Part shown: positions 50,465 to 58,224 of the stretch, piece by piece
Layout: every line of letters starts with the position of its first letter
Numbering within the stretch: the stretch's first letter is position 1
DNA from: Streptomyces griseoruber
GTDB taxonomy: Bacteria > Actinomycetota > Actinomycetes > Streptomycetales > Streptomycetaceae
Reading direction: 5' to 3'
Length of the DNA stretch: 64,000 nucleotides
Assembly (NCBI RefSeq): GCF_001514205.1
Contig: NZ_KQ948781.1
Span: 124,001-188,000, forward strand
Program-made: the position numbers and the translations under genes
The notes under the pieces: generated by a model
The model's database searches: none
Told to the model about the DNA's origin: nothing
The model's input: only the letters and a program-made list of their open reading frames with translations

Positions 50465-51595
50465 TCAGCCCAGGACCAGCGGTCCGCCGGCGAAGGCCGT
50501 GCACAGCGCCTGGCTGGACCAGGCGCGCGAGGGCGGGTGGAACTTCAGGGCGGCCGCGCACGCGGCCAGATATGACGTCTCATCACTGGAGACGTATGAC
50601 ATGCCGCCGAGCGACTCCAGACAGCGCGGCACCACCCGGTCGATCGTGTCCTGCACGGAGAACCGGACCACCAGCGACTGCAGGAGCTCCGCCTGCCCCA
50701 CGGGGCCGTCGCCGTCCAGTGCCGCCGCGACACCGACGATGGCGCCCATCGCGGCCTCCAGCTCCACCAGGATCCGGGCCCGCTCGGCGACGTCCGCCCG
50801 GTCCCGGGCCAGCACCCGTTCCGCCAGCGCGCTGGCCATGCCCAGATACGAGGCCGCCATCATCAGCTCGAACCAGATGAAGCCGACGTTCTGGATGGTG
50901 TCCAGACTGCCGTCCTCGCCCAGCTCGGTGCGGACCACCATGTCGGCGGGCACCCGGACGTCCTCCAGCCGTACCTCGTCGCTCTCGGCGCCGGCCAGAG
51001 CGGCGGTGCCCCAGAACGGGTGCACGGAGATACCGGGGGTGGACGCGGAGACCAGCGCCACGGCCAACTGCGGGCCGTTGCCGGTGTCGAGCGTCACGGA
51101 CGCGGTCAGCAGATCCATCGACGCGGACAGACTGCAGGGCTTCTTGGCACCGTTGAGGACGATGTCGTCGCCGTCCTGCGTGGCCGTGATGGAGGACGCG
51201 AGGATCGACTGCCCCGACCGGCCCTCGGCGAACCCGGAGGCCATCAGCAGCTTCTGATCGGCGACGGCCTCGAGCAGCATCCACTCGAGGCCCTTGGTGG
51301 CCTCGTACGCCTGGATGAGGCCCGCGACCGAGAAGTGGTGCATGGTCGTGGCCACCGCCAGGGACGGGCTGCGCGAGGCCACGGCCCGCTGCAGCCGGAC
51401 GGCCTGCACGGCGCTCGCCCCCAGGCCCCGGTGCTCCGATGGCACCACGAGGCCGGGGCCGCCCGCTTCCTTGAACAGGGTCAGTGCGGGACCCTGCGGC
51501 CGTTCCCGTTCCTTCAGCGGAAGAGCGGCAAGCCGGTCGTCCAGTCCGGGCAGGAACGTCTCCAGGGTCTCGCGCTCTGGCTCAAGAAACCGCAT
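50465..51595 (-). CDS. acyl-CoA-dehydrogenase-fold flavin monooxygenase, probable amine N-hydroxylase (VlmH-like)
   Basis: A 376-residue protein of the acyl-CoA dehydrogenase superfamily: FKEAGGPGLVVPSEHRGLGA, LLMASGFAEGRSGQSILASS, DIVLNGAKKPCSLSASMDLL, HPFWGTAALAGAESDEVRLE. No catalytic base in the usual dehydrogenase context is obvious. With a flavin reductase in the same operon it is better read as a two-component monooxygenase like VlmH (isobutylamine N-hydroxylase). It would hydroxylate the amine made by the class III aminotransferase at 56012. ATG 51595; it overlaps the hydrolase gene by 14 bp. Family placement is firm, the N-hydroxylase role is inferred from context. Confidence 0.78.
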   Translation of the reverse strand: MRFLEPERETLETFLPGLDDRLAALPLKERERPQGPALTLFKEAGGPGLVVPSEHRGLGASAVQAVRLQRAVASRSPSLAVATTMHHFSVAGLIQAYEATKGLEWMLLEAVADQKLLMASGFAEGRSGQSILASSITATQDGDDIVLNGAKKPCSLSASMDLLTASVTLDTGNGPQLAVALVSASTPGISVHPFWGTAALAGAESDEVRLEDVRVPADMVVRTELGEDGSLDTIQNVGFIWFELMMAASYLGMASALAERVLARDRADVAERARILVELEAAMGAIVGVAAALDGDGPVGQAELLQSLVVRFSVQDTIDRVVPRCLESLGGMSYVSSDETSYLAACAAALKFHPPSRAWSSQALCTAFAGGPLVLG

Positions 51596-52496
51596 CGCTG
51601 TCTCCTGCGGGTCCGGGCCAGGGCTTGCCCGCGAGCGTGCTGTCGATCCATCGGCCGATCTCCCTGGCGATCGGCTCGGGCCGGTTGGCCCAGGCGGTGT
51701 GACTGAGTTGTTCGGGGTGGTGCCAGCGGGACACCTCGGCGCCCGGCAGCAGCCCGCACAGGGCGTCCACCGCGCCGGGCGGGGCCAGCAGGTCGTTACC
51801 GACCGACACCGCCAGGACCGGCAGGCGAAGGCCCGCGATCAGCTGTTCGTAGTCGACGTCGGCGCCGGCCGGGCGGTAGCGGCCGGTACGGGCCATCCGG
51901 GCCCAGTCGCCGACCAGGACCCGGGACTGACGGCCCGCGAAGCGCAGGACGTCGCCGGGCCAGTAGCCGCGCAGCCGGGCGACCCCCGCGACGGCGTTGG
52001 TGCCCAGGAGCGGGATCAGCCCGGTCAGCCCCGGATAGGTGCGGAAGTACGGCGTGCCCGCCGCGACCAGCAGTACGCCGTCCAGCTCGGACGCGTTCCT
52101 GGCCGCGTACATCAGGCCGATCTGCCCACCGATGCTGTGCCCCAGCAGGAACACCGCGCTGCCCGGCGCCCTCTCGCGAAGGGCGCCGAACACGGCGGGG
52201 TAGTCCACGGTGGCGAGTTCGTGGTAGCCGTACCGGGCCGAGGAGTCCGGTCGGGGCCGGCTGTCGCCGTACCCGCGCAGATCGGCCACCGCCACGCCCA
52301 GGCCGTGCTCCGCCAGCGCGGCGGCGAAACGTCGGTAGAACCGCGCCCGTACACCGATCGCGGGCCACACGACCACCAGCGGGGCGCCCACCGGGCCCGG
52401 CCAGTGCAGCACTGCCAGCTCGGCTCCGTCCGGCAGCGACACCGTCAGCCGGTCAGCCACGGGGTCCGCTGCCGGACGTTCGGACCGATCTCTCAC
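51582..52496 (-). CDS. alpha/beta hydrolase of the cluster
   Basis: A 304-residue hydrolase: VVWPAIGVRARFYRRFAAAL, VADLRGYGDSRPRPDSS, nucleophile Ser in LLGHSIGGQIGLMYAARNAS, Asp in VGNDLLAPPGAV and His in QLSHTAWANRPEP. GTG start at 52496 overlaps the upstream TGA (GTGA). Could be a thioesterase or an esterase removing a group from an intermediate; role open. Confidence 0.82.
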   Translation of the reverse strand: MRDRSERPAADPVADRLTVSLPDGAELAVLHWPGPVGAPLVVVWPAIGVRARFYRRFAAALAEHGLGVAVADLRGYGDSRPRPDSSARYGYHELATVDYPAVFGALRERAPGSAVFLLGHSIGGQIGLMYAARNASELDGVLLVAAGTPYFRTYPGLTGLIPLLGTNAVAGVARLRGYWPGDVLRFAGRQSRVLVGDWARMARTGRYRPAGADVDYEQLIAGLRLPVLAVSVGNDLLAPPGAVDALCGLLPGAEVSRWHHPEQLSHTAWANRPEPIAREIGRWIDSTLAGKPWPGPAGDSDAVS

Positions 52497-53443
52497 TCGC
52501 CCATTCCCATGTACGCCAGGCGGGTGATCTGGGTCTCGGCGGACCACTGCAGGGCGGTGGCGATCCGTTCGTCCGGAGTGGTGTCCAGCAGCCGGCGACC
52601 CGCCCAGATCTCGTGGTCGCCGATGACGTCGGCGATCTGCTGGATGCCCTCCTGGAACAGCTGCTCGCGGCGTTGCAGCACCGCGAGCACCGGCAGCTTG
52701 GTCCACAGCTCGTTGCCACGCCGGACCACGTCCGTCAGGTGCTCCTTGAGCGACGGGTCACGCTCCAGGTGCCGCTTGACGATCTCGCTGCCGACGGTCA
52801 GATGCCGGATCTCGTCGATGCCCGCTCCGCGCTCCACGCTCGCCGCCGCCGGGTCGACGATCTTCCACTTGTGCTCGCTGAGTTCACCGGTGGGCGCCAG
52901 TACCCCCTCGACCAGGATGGTCAGCACCGCGACTCCGGAGACGAAGGCGTGCGGCCCGTTCATCACCGTCAGGCCGAACTCCTCGAGCGGGTCCAGGACG
53001 TTGCGCTGGTGCTCGCCCGCGTACTCCTCGATGACCTCGTCTAGTTCCGCCTCGGGGACACCGACCTCCACCATGTGCGCGCGGAACGCCTGGGCATGCC
53101 GTGCCTCGTCGATGAGCTGAGTGGCGTAGAACTCCATGGACTTCACGTCGGGAGCGTTCTGCACCAGGGAGGTGATGGCGCGGGCGGCCTTGTCCTCGGC
53201 GATGGAGCGGAAGGAGAACTCGAAGAGGAGCGCGTCACGCAGCGGGCCGGGCTTGAGCATGTAGTCGGGCGTCACGGCATCCGGGCGGTGGCCGTTGACC
53301 AGCCCGGTGAGCGTGCCCTGGGCGACGTTGGTGATCCAGTAGTCCAGGTCGCACTGCTCGGGGCTGAGCCTGAGTTCCCGGGCCCCTTCCAGCACGTTGG
53401 GAGCCAGGTCCCAGTCCGCCTCGGGTGCGAGGTTCGTCGTCAT
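52493..53443 (-). CDS. ferritin-like non-heme diiron protein (VlmB-like)
   Basis: A 316-residue helical protein with a complete diiron ligand set: Glu83 (SIAEDKAA), Glu113 and His116 (IDEARHAQAF), Glu179 (LVEGVL), Glu211 and His214 (IDEIRHLTVG). The paired ExxH motifs in a four-helix layout identify a ferritin-like oxygenase, as in AurF-type N-oxygenases. From its neighbours I infer it corresponds to VlmB of valanimycin-type clusters and oxidises a hydrazine-like nitrogen to the azoxy level. RBS GAGG before ATG 53443. Confidence 0.8.
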   Translation of the reverse strand: MTTNLAPEADWDLAPNVLEGARELRLSPEQCDLDYWITNVAQGTLTGLVNGHRPDAVTPDYMLKPGPLRDALLFEFSFRSIAEDKAARAITSLVQNAPDVKSMEFYATQLIDEARHAQAFRAHMVEVGVPEAELDEVIEEYAGEHQRNVLDPLEEFGLTVMNGPHAFVSGVAVLTILVEGVLAPTGELSEHKWKIVDPAAASVERGAGIDEIRHLTVGSEIVKRHLERDPSLKEHLTDVVRRGNELWTKLPVLAVLQRREQLFQEGIQQIADVIGDHEIWAGRRLLDTTPDERIATALQWSAETQITRLAYMGMGE

Positions 53444-53467
53444 CTCGTGGTCCTCAAGGTCGTCGTA

Positions 53468-54445
53468 TCAGATTGCGTTGGTGATGCGGAAGAGTTGCCA
53501 GAGGGAAGACGGCCGGGGTCCGCCTCCGAAGGCCACGTACTCGGGTTCGATCACCTGCGGCGCCCATTTGAGCTTGAACGCCTGCTGGGACCGGGCCGGG
53601 TAGACGAATGTGCCCCGCTCGGCGATCAGCCGCACCATGCGGCTGAGTGCCGGGCTGGCGTTGGCGGGCTCGTCGCCCAGCCCGGCGAACGGGGTCAGTC
53701 CCAGGTGGAGCCACTCGGCTCCTTCCTCGGTGAACGTCTGCAGGGCGGCGAAATTGATCAGCTCGATCGTGCCGACCGATGCCTGCGGGGTCCGCCGGGT
53801 CAGGTCGTACAGCCAGCCGGGTCGGCTGCCGTACGCGGGCGAGTAGGAGACGTAGCCGATCACGGCCCCGTCCCGCTCGGCCACGAACAGCCGCCGGTGC
53901 GGGGTGCCCCGGCCGGTGCGTTCGCCCACCAGGAAGGTCATCCGCTTGACGTGCCAGCCCTTGTCGCGCAGCCATCGGCGGTCGATCTCGTCCAGTTCGG
54001 GCGGCGGGTCGGCGGCCGGCACCTCGCGGACCGACACCTTCTCCCGTCTCGCCCGGGCCATGTTCTGCCGGATCTTGGCCAGAGCCTTGCCCTTCAGCGA
54101 GAAGCGTGTCAGGTCCACGCTGTACGAGCTGCCCAGCTGATTGACCGTCCAGTCGCGTCCGGCGAACACGTCCAGGTCCGCAGCCCGGACCTGGACCGCC
54201 ACCAGCCGCTGCCGGCCGCCGACCACCTTCTCCTGGAACTCCGCCAGGAGCGCGCCGCGGTGCTCGGTGGGCGCGAACGGCCCGCCGAAGACGAACACCG
54301 TCGAGCCGCGCCGCCGATAGGAGATGACACCCGGCACGGACACGGAGGTGAAGTGCTCCACGCCGTCGTTGTAGGCGAGGAACCCGCTGGGGTGGTCGGC
54401 GTACGTGGTGATGCTCTCGAGCGCGCCCGGCTGCGCGGCCGTCAT
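53468..54445 (-). CDS. DUF2156 aminoacyl-tRNA-dependent transferase (VlmA-like)
   Basis: A 325-residue protein with the two-lobed acyltransferase fold of DUF2156, the catalytic part of lysyl-phosphatidylglycerol synthase MprF: LESITTYADHPSGFLAYNDG, VFGGPFAPTEHRGALLAEFQ, LRDKGWHVKRMTFLVGERTG, RLFVAERDGAVIGYVSYSPA, LINFAALQTFTEEGAEWLHL and YPARSQQAFKLKWAPQVIEP. VlmA of the valanimycin pathway is of this family and moves serine from seryl-tRNA onto an alkylhydroxylamine. The same reaction is inferred here. ATG 54445 overlaps the stop of the membrane protein gene (ATGA). No dedicated seryl-tRNA synthetase is in the window. Confidence 0.8.
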   Translation of the reverse strand: MTAAQPGALESITTYADHPSGFLAYNDGVEHFTSVSVPGVISYRRRGSTVFVFGGPFAPTEHRGALLAEFQEKVVGGRQRLVAVQVRAADLDVFAGRDWTVNQLGSSYSVDLTRFSLKGKALAKIRQNMARARREKVSVREVPAADPPPELDEIDRRWLRDKGWHVKRMTFLVGERTGRGTPHRRLFVAERDGAVIGYVSYSPAYGSRPGWLYDLTRRTPQASVGTIELINFAALQTFTEEGAEWLHLGLTPFAGLGDEPANASPALSRMVRLIAERGTFVYPARSQQAFKLKWAPQVIEPEYVAFGGGPRPSSLWQLFRITNAI

Positions 54446-54897
54446 ACGGGCTGCACCTGCGCCTGCTGTGCGGCGTGGAAGGCCTTCTGGCGGCCGGTCT
54501 CGAAGTGCTCGAACGGCTCGGCGATCGGCTTGGCGTAGTTGCCCAGCAGGCCGCGGTCGCCGAACAGGTGCAGGGGGATGACCAGCAGGGCCCACTCCGG
54601 GCCCACCAGCCAGGCCCACAGCAGGATCACCGTGCCGGCGGACAGCCAGGTGTGCATGATGTTGTACAGGATGTGGAACACCGGGTGGATCCGCCCGTCC
54701 CTGGACAGGGTGTACGCGATCAGGCCCGGGATGTAGCCGATGATGTCGATGTAGGCGAACAGCAGGATCGCCGGTCCCCAGCGCACCTCGTCCAAGTGCC
54801 ACACAAAGGCGACGGCGGCCACGGCGAAGACGCCGAGGTATTCGGCCCGCGTGGTGCGGTAGTTCTGCGGGTGCCCGAAGGCTTGCTCCGCGCTCAT
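54442..54897 (-). CDS. small His-rich integral-membrane protein (VlmO-like)
   Basis: A 151-residue protein with about four membrane segments (about 18-33, 42-62, 83-98, 100-113). Potential metal ligands are clustered: His34/Asp36, Asp51, His71, His75, His82, His110 and Asp114 (HPVFHILYNIMHTW, HLFGDRG). Size, topology and position next to the VlmA- and VlmB-like genes match VlmO of valanimycin-type clusters, a membrane protein implicated in N-N bond formation. I assign it by context and pattern, not by certain homology. ATG 54897. Confidence 0.68.
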   Translation of the reverse strand: MSAEQAFGHPQNYRTTRAEYLGVFAVAAVAFVWHLDEVRWGPAILLFAYIDIIGYIPGLIAYTLSRDGRIHPVFHILYNIMHTWLSAGTVILLWAWLVGPEWALLVIPLHLFGDRGLLGNYAKPIAEPFEHFETGRQKAFHAAQQAQVQPV

Positions 54898-54921
54898 GGT
54901 TTCCTTCCCACACCTGAGCGG

Positions 54922-55968
54922 TCAGGCCGCGGCGTAGACCTTGTACCGGTTCTGGATCATGTGGCGGATGGAGGCCCGCCATGCGTTCTCGCTGGCCTTG
55001 GCGTCCGCCGCGGACTCGCAGCCGGGGATCTCGGTCAGCGAACTGGGGATCGGGTGCTCGTGGAAGAGCACGGCGGTCATGTCCAGCAGCCGGTCGAGCC
55101 GCGTCTTGGCCCAGTCGGGTACCACGTCGAAGAAGGCGGGGCGCACCAGGCGTTCCACGATGTCGGGGGAGAGGACGCGCAGAGGGTTGACCGTGATGCC
55201 CTGGGCGGCCGCCTCTTCGATGATCACTTCGGTCAGGCGGGCGGAGGTCAGGGCGTGGGCCCCGCTGCTGATCCAGTACTCTCCGTCCCGCACGTCCTGG
55301 TCCAGCAGCGTCACGACGGCCCGGGCCACCAGGTCCTGGGGGACGAAGTCGACGTAGCCCGTGGGGTCGCTGGGCACGAAGGGCAGCCGGTTGCGCAGGA
55401 CGTTGTGGGCGAAGGTGTGCAGTCCCTGCGTTTCGGAGATCTCGCCGGTGACGGAGTCGCCGATGATGATCGACGGGCGTACGATCACGGCCTGGGCGCC
55501 GCTGTCCCGGACGATCTTCTCGCCGGCGACCTTGGAGGTCACGTACAGCGAGGGACTGCTGCCGGCCCGGCCGCTCTGGTCTCCGCCTGCCGCCCTGATC
55601 TCCTCCGCGCGAGCGACGTAGGCCGTGCTGACGTGGATGAGCGGCGCGTCGGCGTCGACGGCGAACTGCGCCATTCCGCGGGCGCCCTGCACGTTGAGGG
55701 TTTCCATCTCCTCCGCGGTGCTGCTGAACTTCACCATGCCCGCGGCGTGGATCACGACGTCCACCTCGGCGCAGAGCTCGCGGTAGGTCGCGCCGTCCAG
55801 GCCCAGCAGGGGCTGCGAGACGTCTGCGTGCACCACCCGGTCGCAGCCGGAGGGCAGTTTTCGATGGGCCAGGGCGATCACGCGGTGGTGCCGCAACTGC
55901 GGTATGAGCGCGGTGCCGAGCACTCCGGAGCCGCCGGTGAGCAGGACGGTCTTGTGCGACGTTGCCAT
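54922..55968 (-). CDS. extended SDR, acyl thioester/carbonyl reductase-like
   Basis: A 348-residue NAD(P)-binding protein: VLLTGGSGVLGTALIPQLRH, VDVVIHAAGMVKFSST, HVSTAYVAR, YVTSKVAGEKIV (catalytic YxxxK), VIVRPSIIIGDSVTGEISET and FVPQDLVARAVV. This is the fold of fatty acyl-CoA/thioester reductases and thioester reductase domains. A likely job is reduction of the carrier-bound acyl chain to an aldehyde for the aminotransferase encoded just upstream. The helical C-terminus (from about 270) is typical of acyl reductases. ATG 55968. Confidence 0.78.
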   Translation of the reverse strand: MATSHKTVLLTGGSGVLGTALIPQLRHHRVIALAHRKLPSGCDRVVHADVSQPLLGLDGATYRELCAEVDVVIHAAGMVKFSSTAEEMETLNVQGARGMAQFAVDADAPLIHVSTAYVARAEEIRAAGGDQSGRAGSSPSLYVTSKVAGEKIVRDSGAQAVIVRPSIIIGDSVTGEISETQGLHTFAHNVLRNRLPFVPSDPTGYVDFVPQDLVARAVVTLLDQDVRDGEYWISSGAHALTSARLTEVIIEEAAAQGITVNPLRVLSPDIVERLVRPAFFDVVPDWAKTRLDRLLDMTAVLFHEHPIPSSLTEIPGCESAADAKASENAWRASIRHMIQNRYKVYAAA

Positions 55969-56011
55969 GTCGTGGTCTTTCCAAGGCGTCGGGTTGGCTG
56001 GGTGAACGGTC

Positions 56012-57271
56012 TCAGAACTTCTTCGCCATGGCCGCCAGCGCCCCGTCCACCGCTTCCAGCAGCTGGGTCTCCTCGTCGGGGGCGATGACGGCGGGCGGGG
56101 TGATGCGCACGACCGGGTGCGCGTTGAGCGAGTGGTTGACCACCACGTGACGGTCGACCAGCTCCAGCAGCAGTTCCCCGGCCTGGCTGGCGTCGACGAG
56201 TTCGATGCCGATGAGCAGGCCGGCGCCGCGCACCTCGCGGACCAGTTGCGGGGCCCGGTCGGCAGCTATGGCGCGCAGGCCTTCCAGCAGCCGAGCGCCC
56301 GTCTCGGCGGCCCGGTCGACCAGTTGCTCGTCGCGGATCACCTCGATGGTGGCGCGTGCCGCGGCCATCGCGATCGGCGCCCCGGAGTAGGTGGACGTGT
56401 GCAGGAAGGGATCGGCGTCGAAGGGCGCGAACGCCTCCGGGGTGGCCAGTGCTGCGGCCACCGGAACCACGCCCCCGGACAGGGCCTTCCCGATCAGCAG
56501 GACGTCCGGCCGCACCTCGGCGAGATCGCAGCCCCACCAGGCGCCCAGCCGTCCCAGTCCGGTCATCACCTCGTCGACCACCAGGAAGGCGCTGTGCTTG
56601 CGGCACAGGGCCGCCACTTCCTTGAGGTAGCCGGGCGGCGGCATGATCACACCGGCCTCGCTCTGTACCGGTTCGAGCACGACGCAGGAGTCCCCGTCGC
56701 CGCTTGCGAGGGCTGCGGCCAGCGCCGCGGTGTCACCGAAGGGAACGTGGTGCACGTCGGGCAGCAGCGGCCGGAACGGATCCTGGTAGAACGACTTCGC
56801 CGTCAGTGACAGGGCTCCGACGGTCTTGCCGTGATAGCCGTTCTCCATCGAGATCAGCCGGCGCTTCCCGTGGGCCCTGGCCAGTTTGATGGCCGTCTCC
56901 GTGGCCTCGGTACCGGATCCGGAGAAGTGGACCCGTTCGAGCCCGGCCGGTGCGACGGAAGTCAGCGCCTGGGCGGCGAGTCCGACGACGGGGTCGAGGA
57001 AAAGACGGGTGGAAAGGGCCTGCCTTTCCGCCTGCTGTTGTACCGCCGCAACGATGTGCGGGTGCCCGGCTCCGGTGAAGAAGACTCCGTAGCCGCCGCA
57101 ATTGAGGAATTCCTGGCCATCGGTGGTGGTGACCCGGGCGCCGGACGCGGACTGCTCGACAAGGCTGCCGAACATAGCGGCCAGTTGACTGCGCCCTTTG
57201 CTCAGGTGCGCACGGTGCAGGGCGATCGCATCGTCGGTGGAAATGCCGTCGGCTATCACGGATGTATTCAT
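56012..57271 (-). CDS. class III PLP-dependent aminotransferase
   Basis: A 419-residue omega-aminotransferase: GSGTEATETAIKLARAHGKR, MENGYHGKTVGALSLTAKSF, VVLEPVQSEAGVIMPPPGYL, FLVVDEVMTGLGRLG and the PLP Lys262 in LLIGKALSGGVVPVA. TSTYSGAPIAMAAA contributes from the dimer partner. It should convert a fatty aldehyde to a primary amine, the substrate for N-hydroxylation. ATG 57271 is chosen; an upstream in-frame TTG (57322) is possible. Confidence 0.9.
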   Translation of the reverse strand: MNTSVIADGISTDDAIALHRAHLSKGRSQLAAMFGSLVEQSASGARVTTTDGQEFLNCGGYGVFFTGAGHPHIVAAVQQQAERQALSTRLFLDPVVGLAAQALTSVAPAGLERVHFSGSGTEATETAIKLARAHGKRRLISMENGYHGKTVGALSLTAKSFYQDPFRPLLPDVHHVPFGDTAALAAALASGDGDSCVVLEPVQSEAGVIMPPPGYLKEVAALCRKHSAFLVVDEVMTGLGRLGAWWGCDLAEVRPDVLLIGKALSGGVVPVAAALATPEAFAPFDADPFLHTSTYSGAPIAMAAARATIEVIRDEQLVDRAAETGARLLEGLRAIAADRAPQLVREVRGAGLLIGIELVDASQAGELLLELVDRHVVVNHSLNAHPVVRITPPAVIAPDEETQLLEAVDGALAAMAKKF

Positions 57272-57326
57272 TCTGGCACTTGTCTCCAGGAAGGTGGATC
57301 GTTTTTCGCGACACACTGACAAAGCC

Positions 57327-57806
57327 TCATGCTCGTTCCATCACCGCTTTGAACCTGGCCAGCGTGGCGCGCATGCCCTCCTGGTTGACCGCGGTGCGGC
57401 GCTTGGGCGGGGTGCCCGTGAAGACCAGGCCGAGGAGCTTGGCCGCCGGGGCGCTGCGACCGGTTCGCAGGTCCTCCCAATACTCCGTCACCAGGCAGCC
57501 GGAGTCCTGCTCTTCGAAGCGGTATCCCCACAGCGCGACCGGCATCCCGAACGTACTCACCGTGAAGGCGAAGTCGCGTGCGTGCTCGGCGCGTACGACG
57601 GTGCACGAGGTGAACCAGAACCACACGCGCTTGCGATTCCATCCGATGAACCGCGTTCCCGGCTCGAACCGTTGGCTCCGGGACCAGACACCCACACACT
57701 CGGGACTCCACTCACCCATGCGTCGGACGTTGCTCACCGCACGGTAGGCGGACTCCGCGGAAGCCGTGACGAGAATACTCTCCTCGACTCTCGCTGGGTG
57801 ATTCAT
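57327..57806 (-). CDS. SRPBCC family protein
   Basis: A 159-residue START-like protein: VEESILVTASAESAYRAVSN, VRRMGEWSPECVGVWSRSQR, RFIGWNRKRVWFWFTSCTVV, LWGYRFEEQDSGCLVTEYWE. ATG 57806 with GGAG 7 bp upstream. First gene of the leftward operon, downstream of a good promoter and a PimM-like box. Function in the pathway unknown; different from the SRPBCC protein at 49931. Confidence 0.82.
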   Translation of the reverse strand: MNHPARVEESILVTASAESAYRAVSNVRRMGEWSPECVGVWSRSQRFEPGTRFIGWNRKRVWFWFTSCTVVRAEHARDFAFTVSTFGMPVALWGYRFEEQDSGCLVTEYWEDLRTGRSAPAAKLLGLVFTGTPPKRRTAVNQEGMRATLARFKAVMERA

Positions 57807-57999
57807 CAATTCTCCAAACGCATACGGAAGATGCCGTTCCGGTATTGCTTCAGGATTCAACCAGCTTTATCACCGAGAGATGCCCATCAAACGCCGCAAG
57901 CGTGAGGCCGGCCAGGCGGGGAGAGTCGACTGCGACGCGTGAATTGTTGACCCGGATTGCGAGGTACGAGCGGTCTCTGCGGTCGAGATCACGATCTTA

Positions 58000-58027
58000 A
58001 CCGTAGCAAGGCTGCTTGAACAGTCAA
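58000..58027 (-). promoter_or_regulatory. promoter of the leftward azoxy-type operon
   Basis: On the minus strand TTGACT (58027-58022), 16 bp, TACGGT (58005-58000), a good vegetative-type -35/-10 pair. It lies about 195 bp upstream of the first gene (57806) and just downstream of the PimM-like box at 58044-58059. Confidence 0.6.
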
Positions 58028-58043
58028 GAAGCAATATGCGGGC

Positions 58044-58059
58044 CTAGGAGAACCCTTAA
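58044..58059 (-). promoter_or_regulatory. PimM-like (PAS-LuxR) box, leftward promoter
   Basis: Read on the minus strand: TTAAGGGTTCTCCTAG. It agrees at 11 of 16 positions with the PimM consensus CTVGGGAWWTCCCBAG as I remember it, and at 12 of 16 with the box at 61876. It ends 16 bp before the -35 hexamer, a classic activator position. Confidence 0.55.
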
Positions 58060-58224
58060 ACCCTTTTGGGGAAGTCATGCAGGCACGGGTGCGAAATTAA
58101 TCGGCCAAGTGCGGCCGACAATGACCTGAAAGCGCCTGCGCAGGCGTGCCGGTACCACCAGGAGTGGTTCGATGAGCACAGGACCCGCACCCGGCCCTGT
58201 GGCAGGTGCTGCGTGCTTGCGTGG

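Noticed and set aside
48738..51257. 839-codon plus-strand open frame across the MFS, SRPBCC and dehydrogenase-fold genes
   Set aside because: It spans three well-supported minus-strand genes and has repetitive Gln/Arg/Ser composition; not coding.
50465..51595. Ordinary acyl-CoA dehydrogenase of fatty-acid degradation
   Set aside because: Not excluded, but the operon has a flavin reductase and N-N pathway genes and no beta-oxidation partners, so a two-component monooxygenase is more likely.
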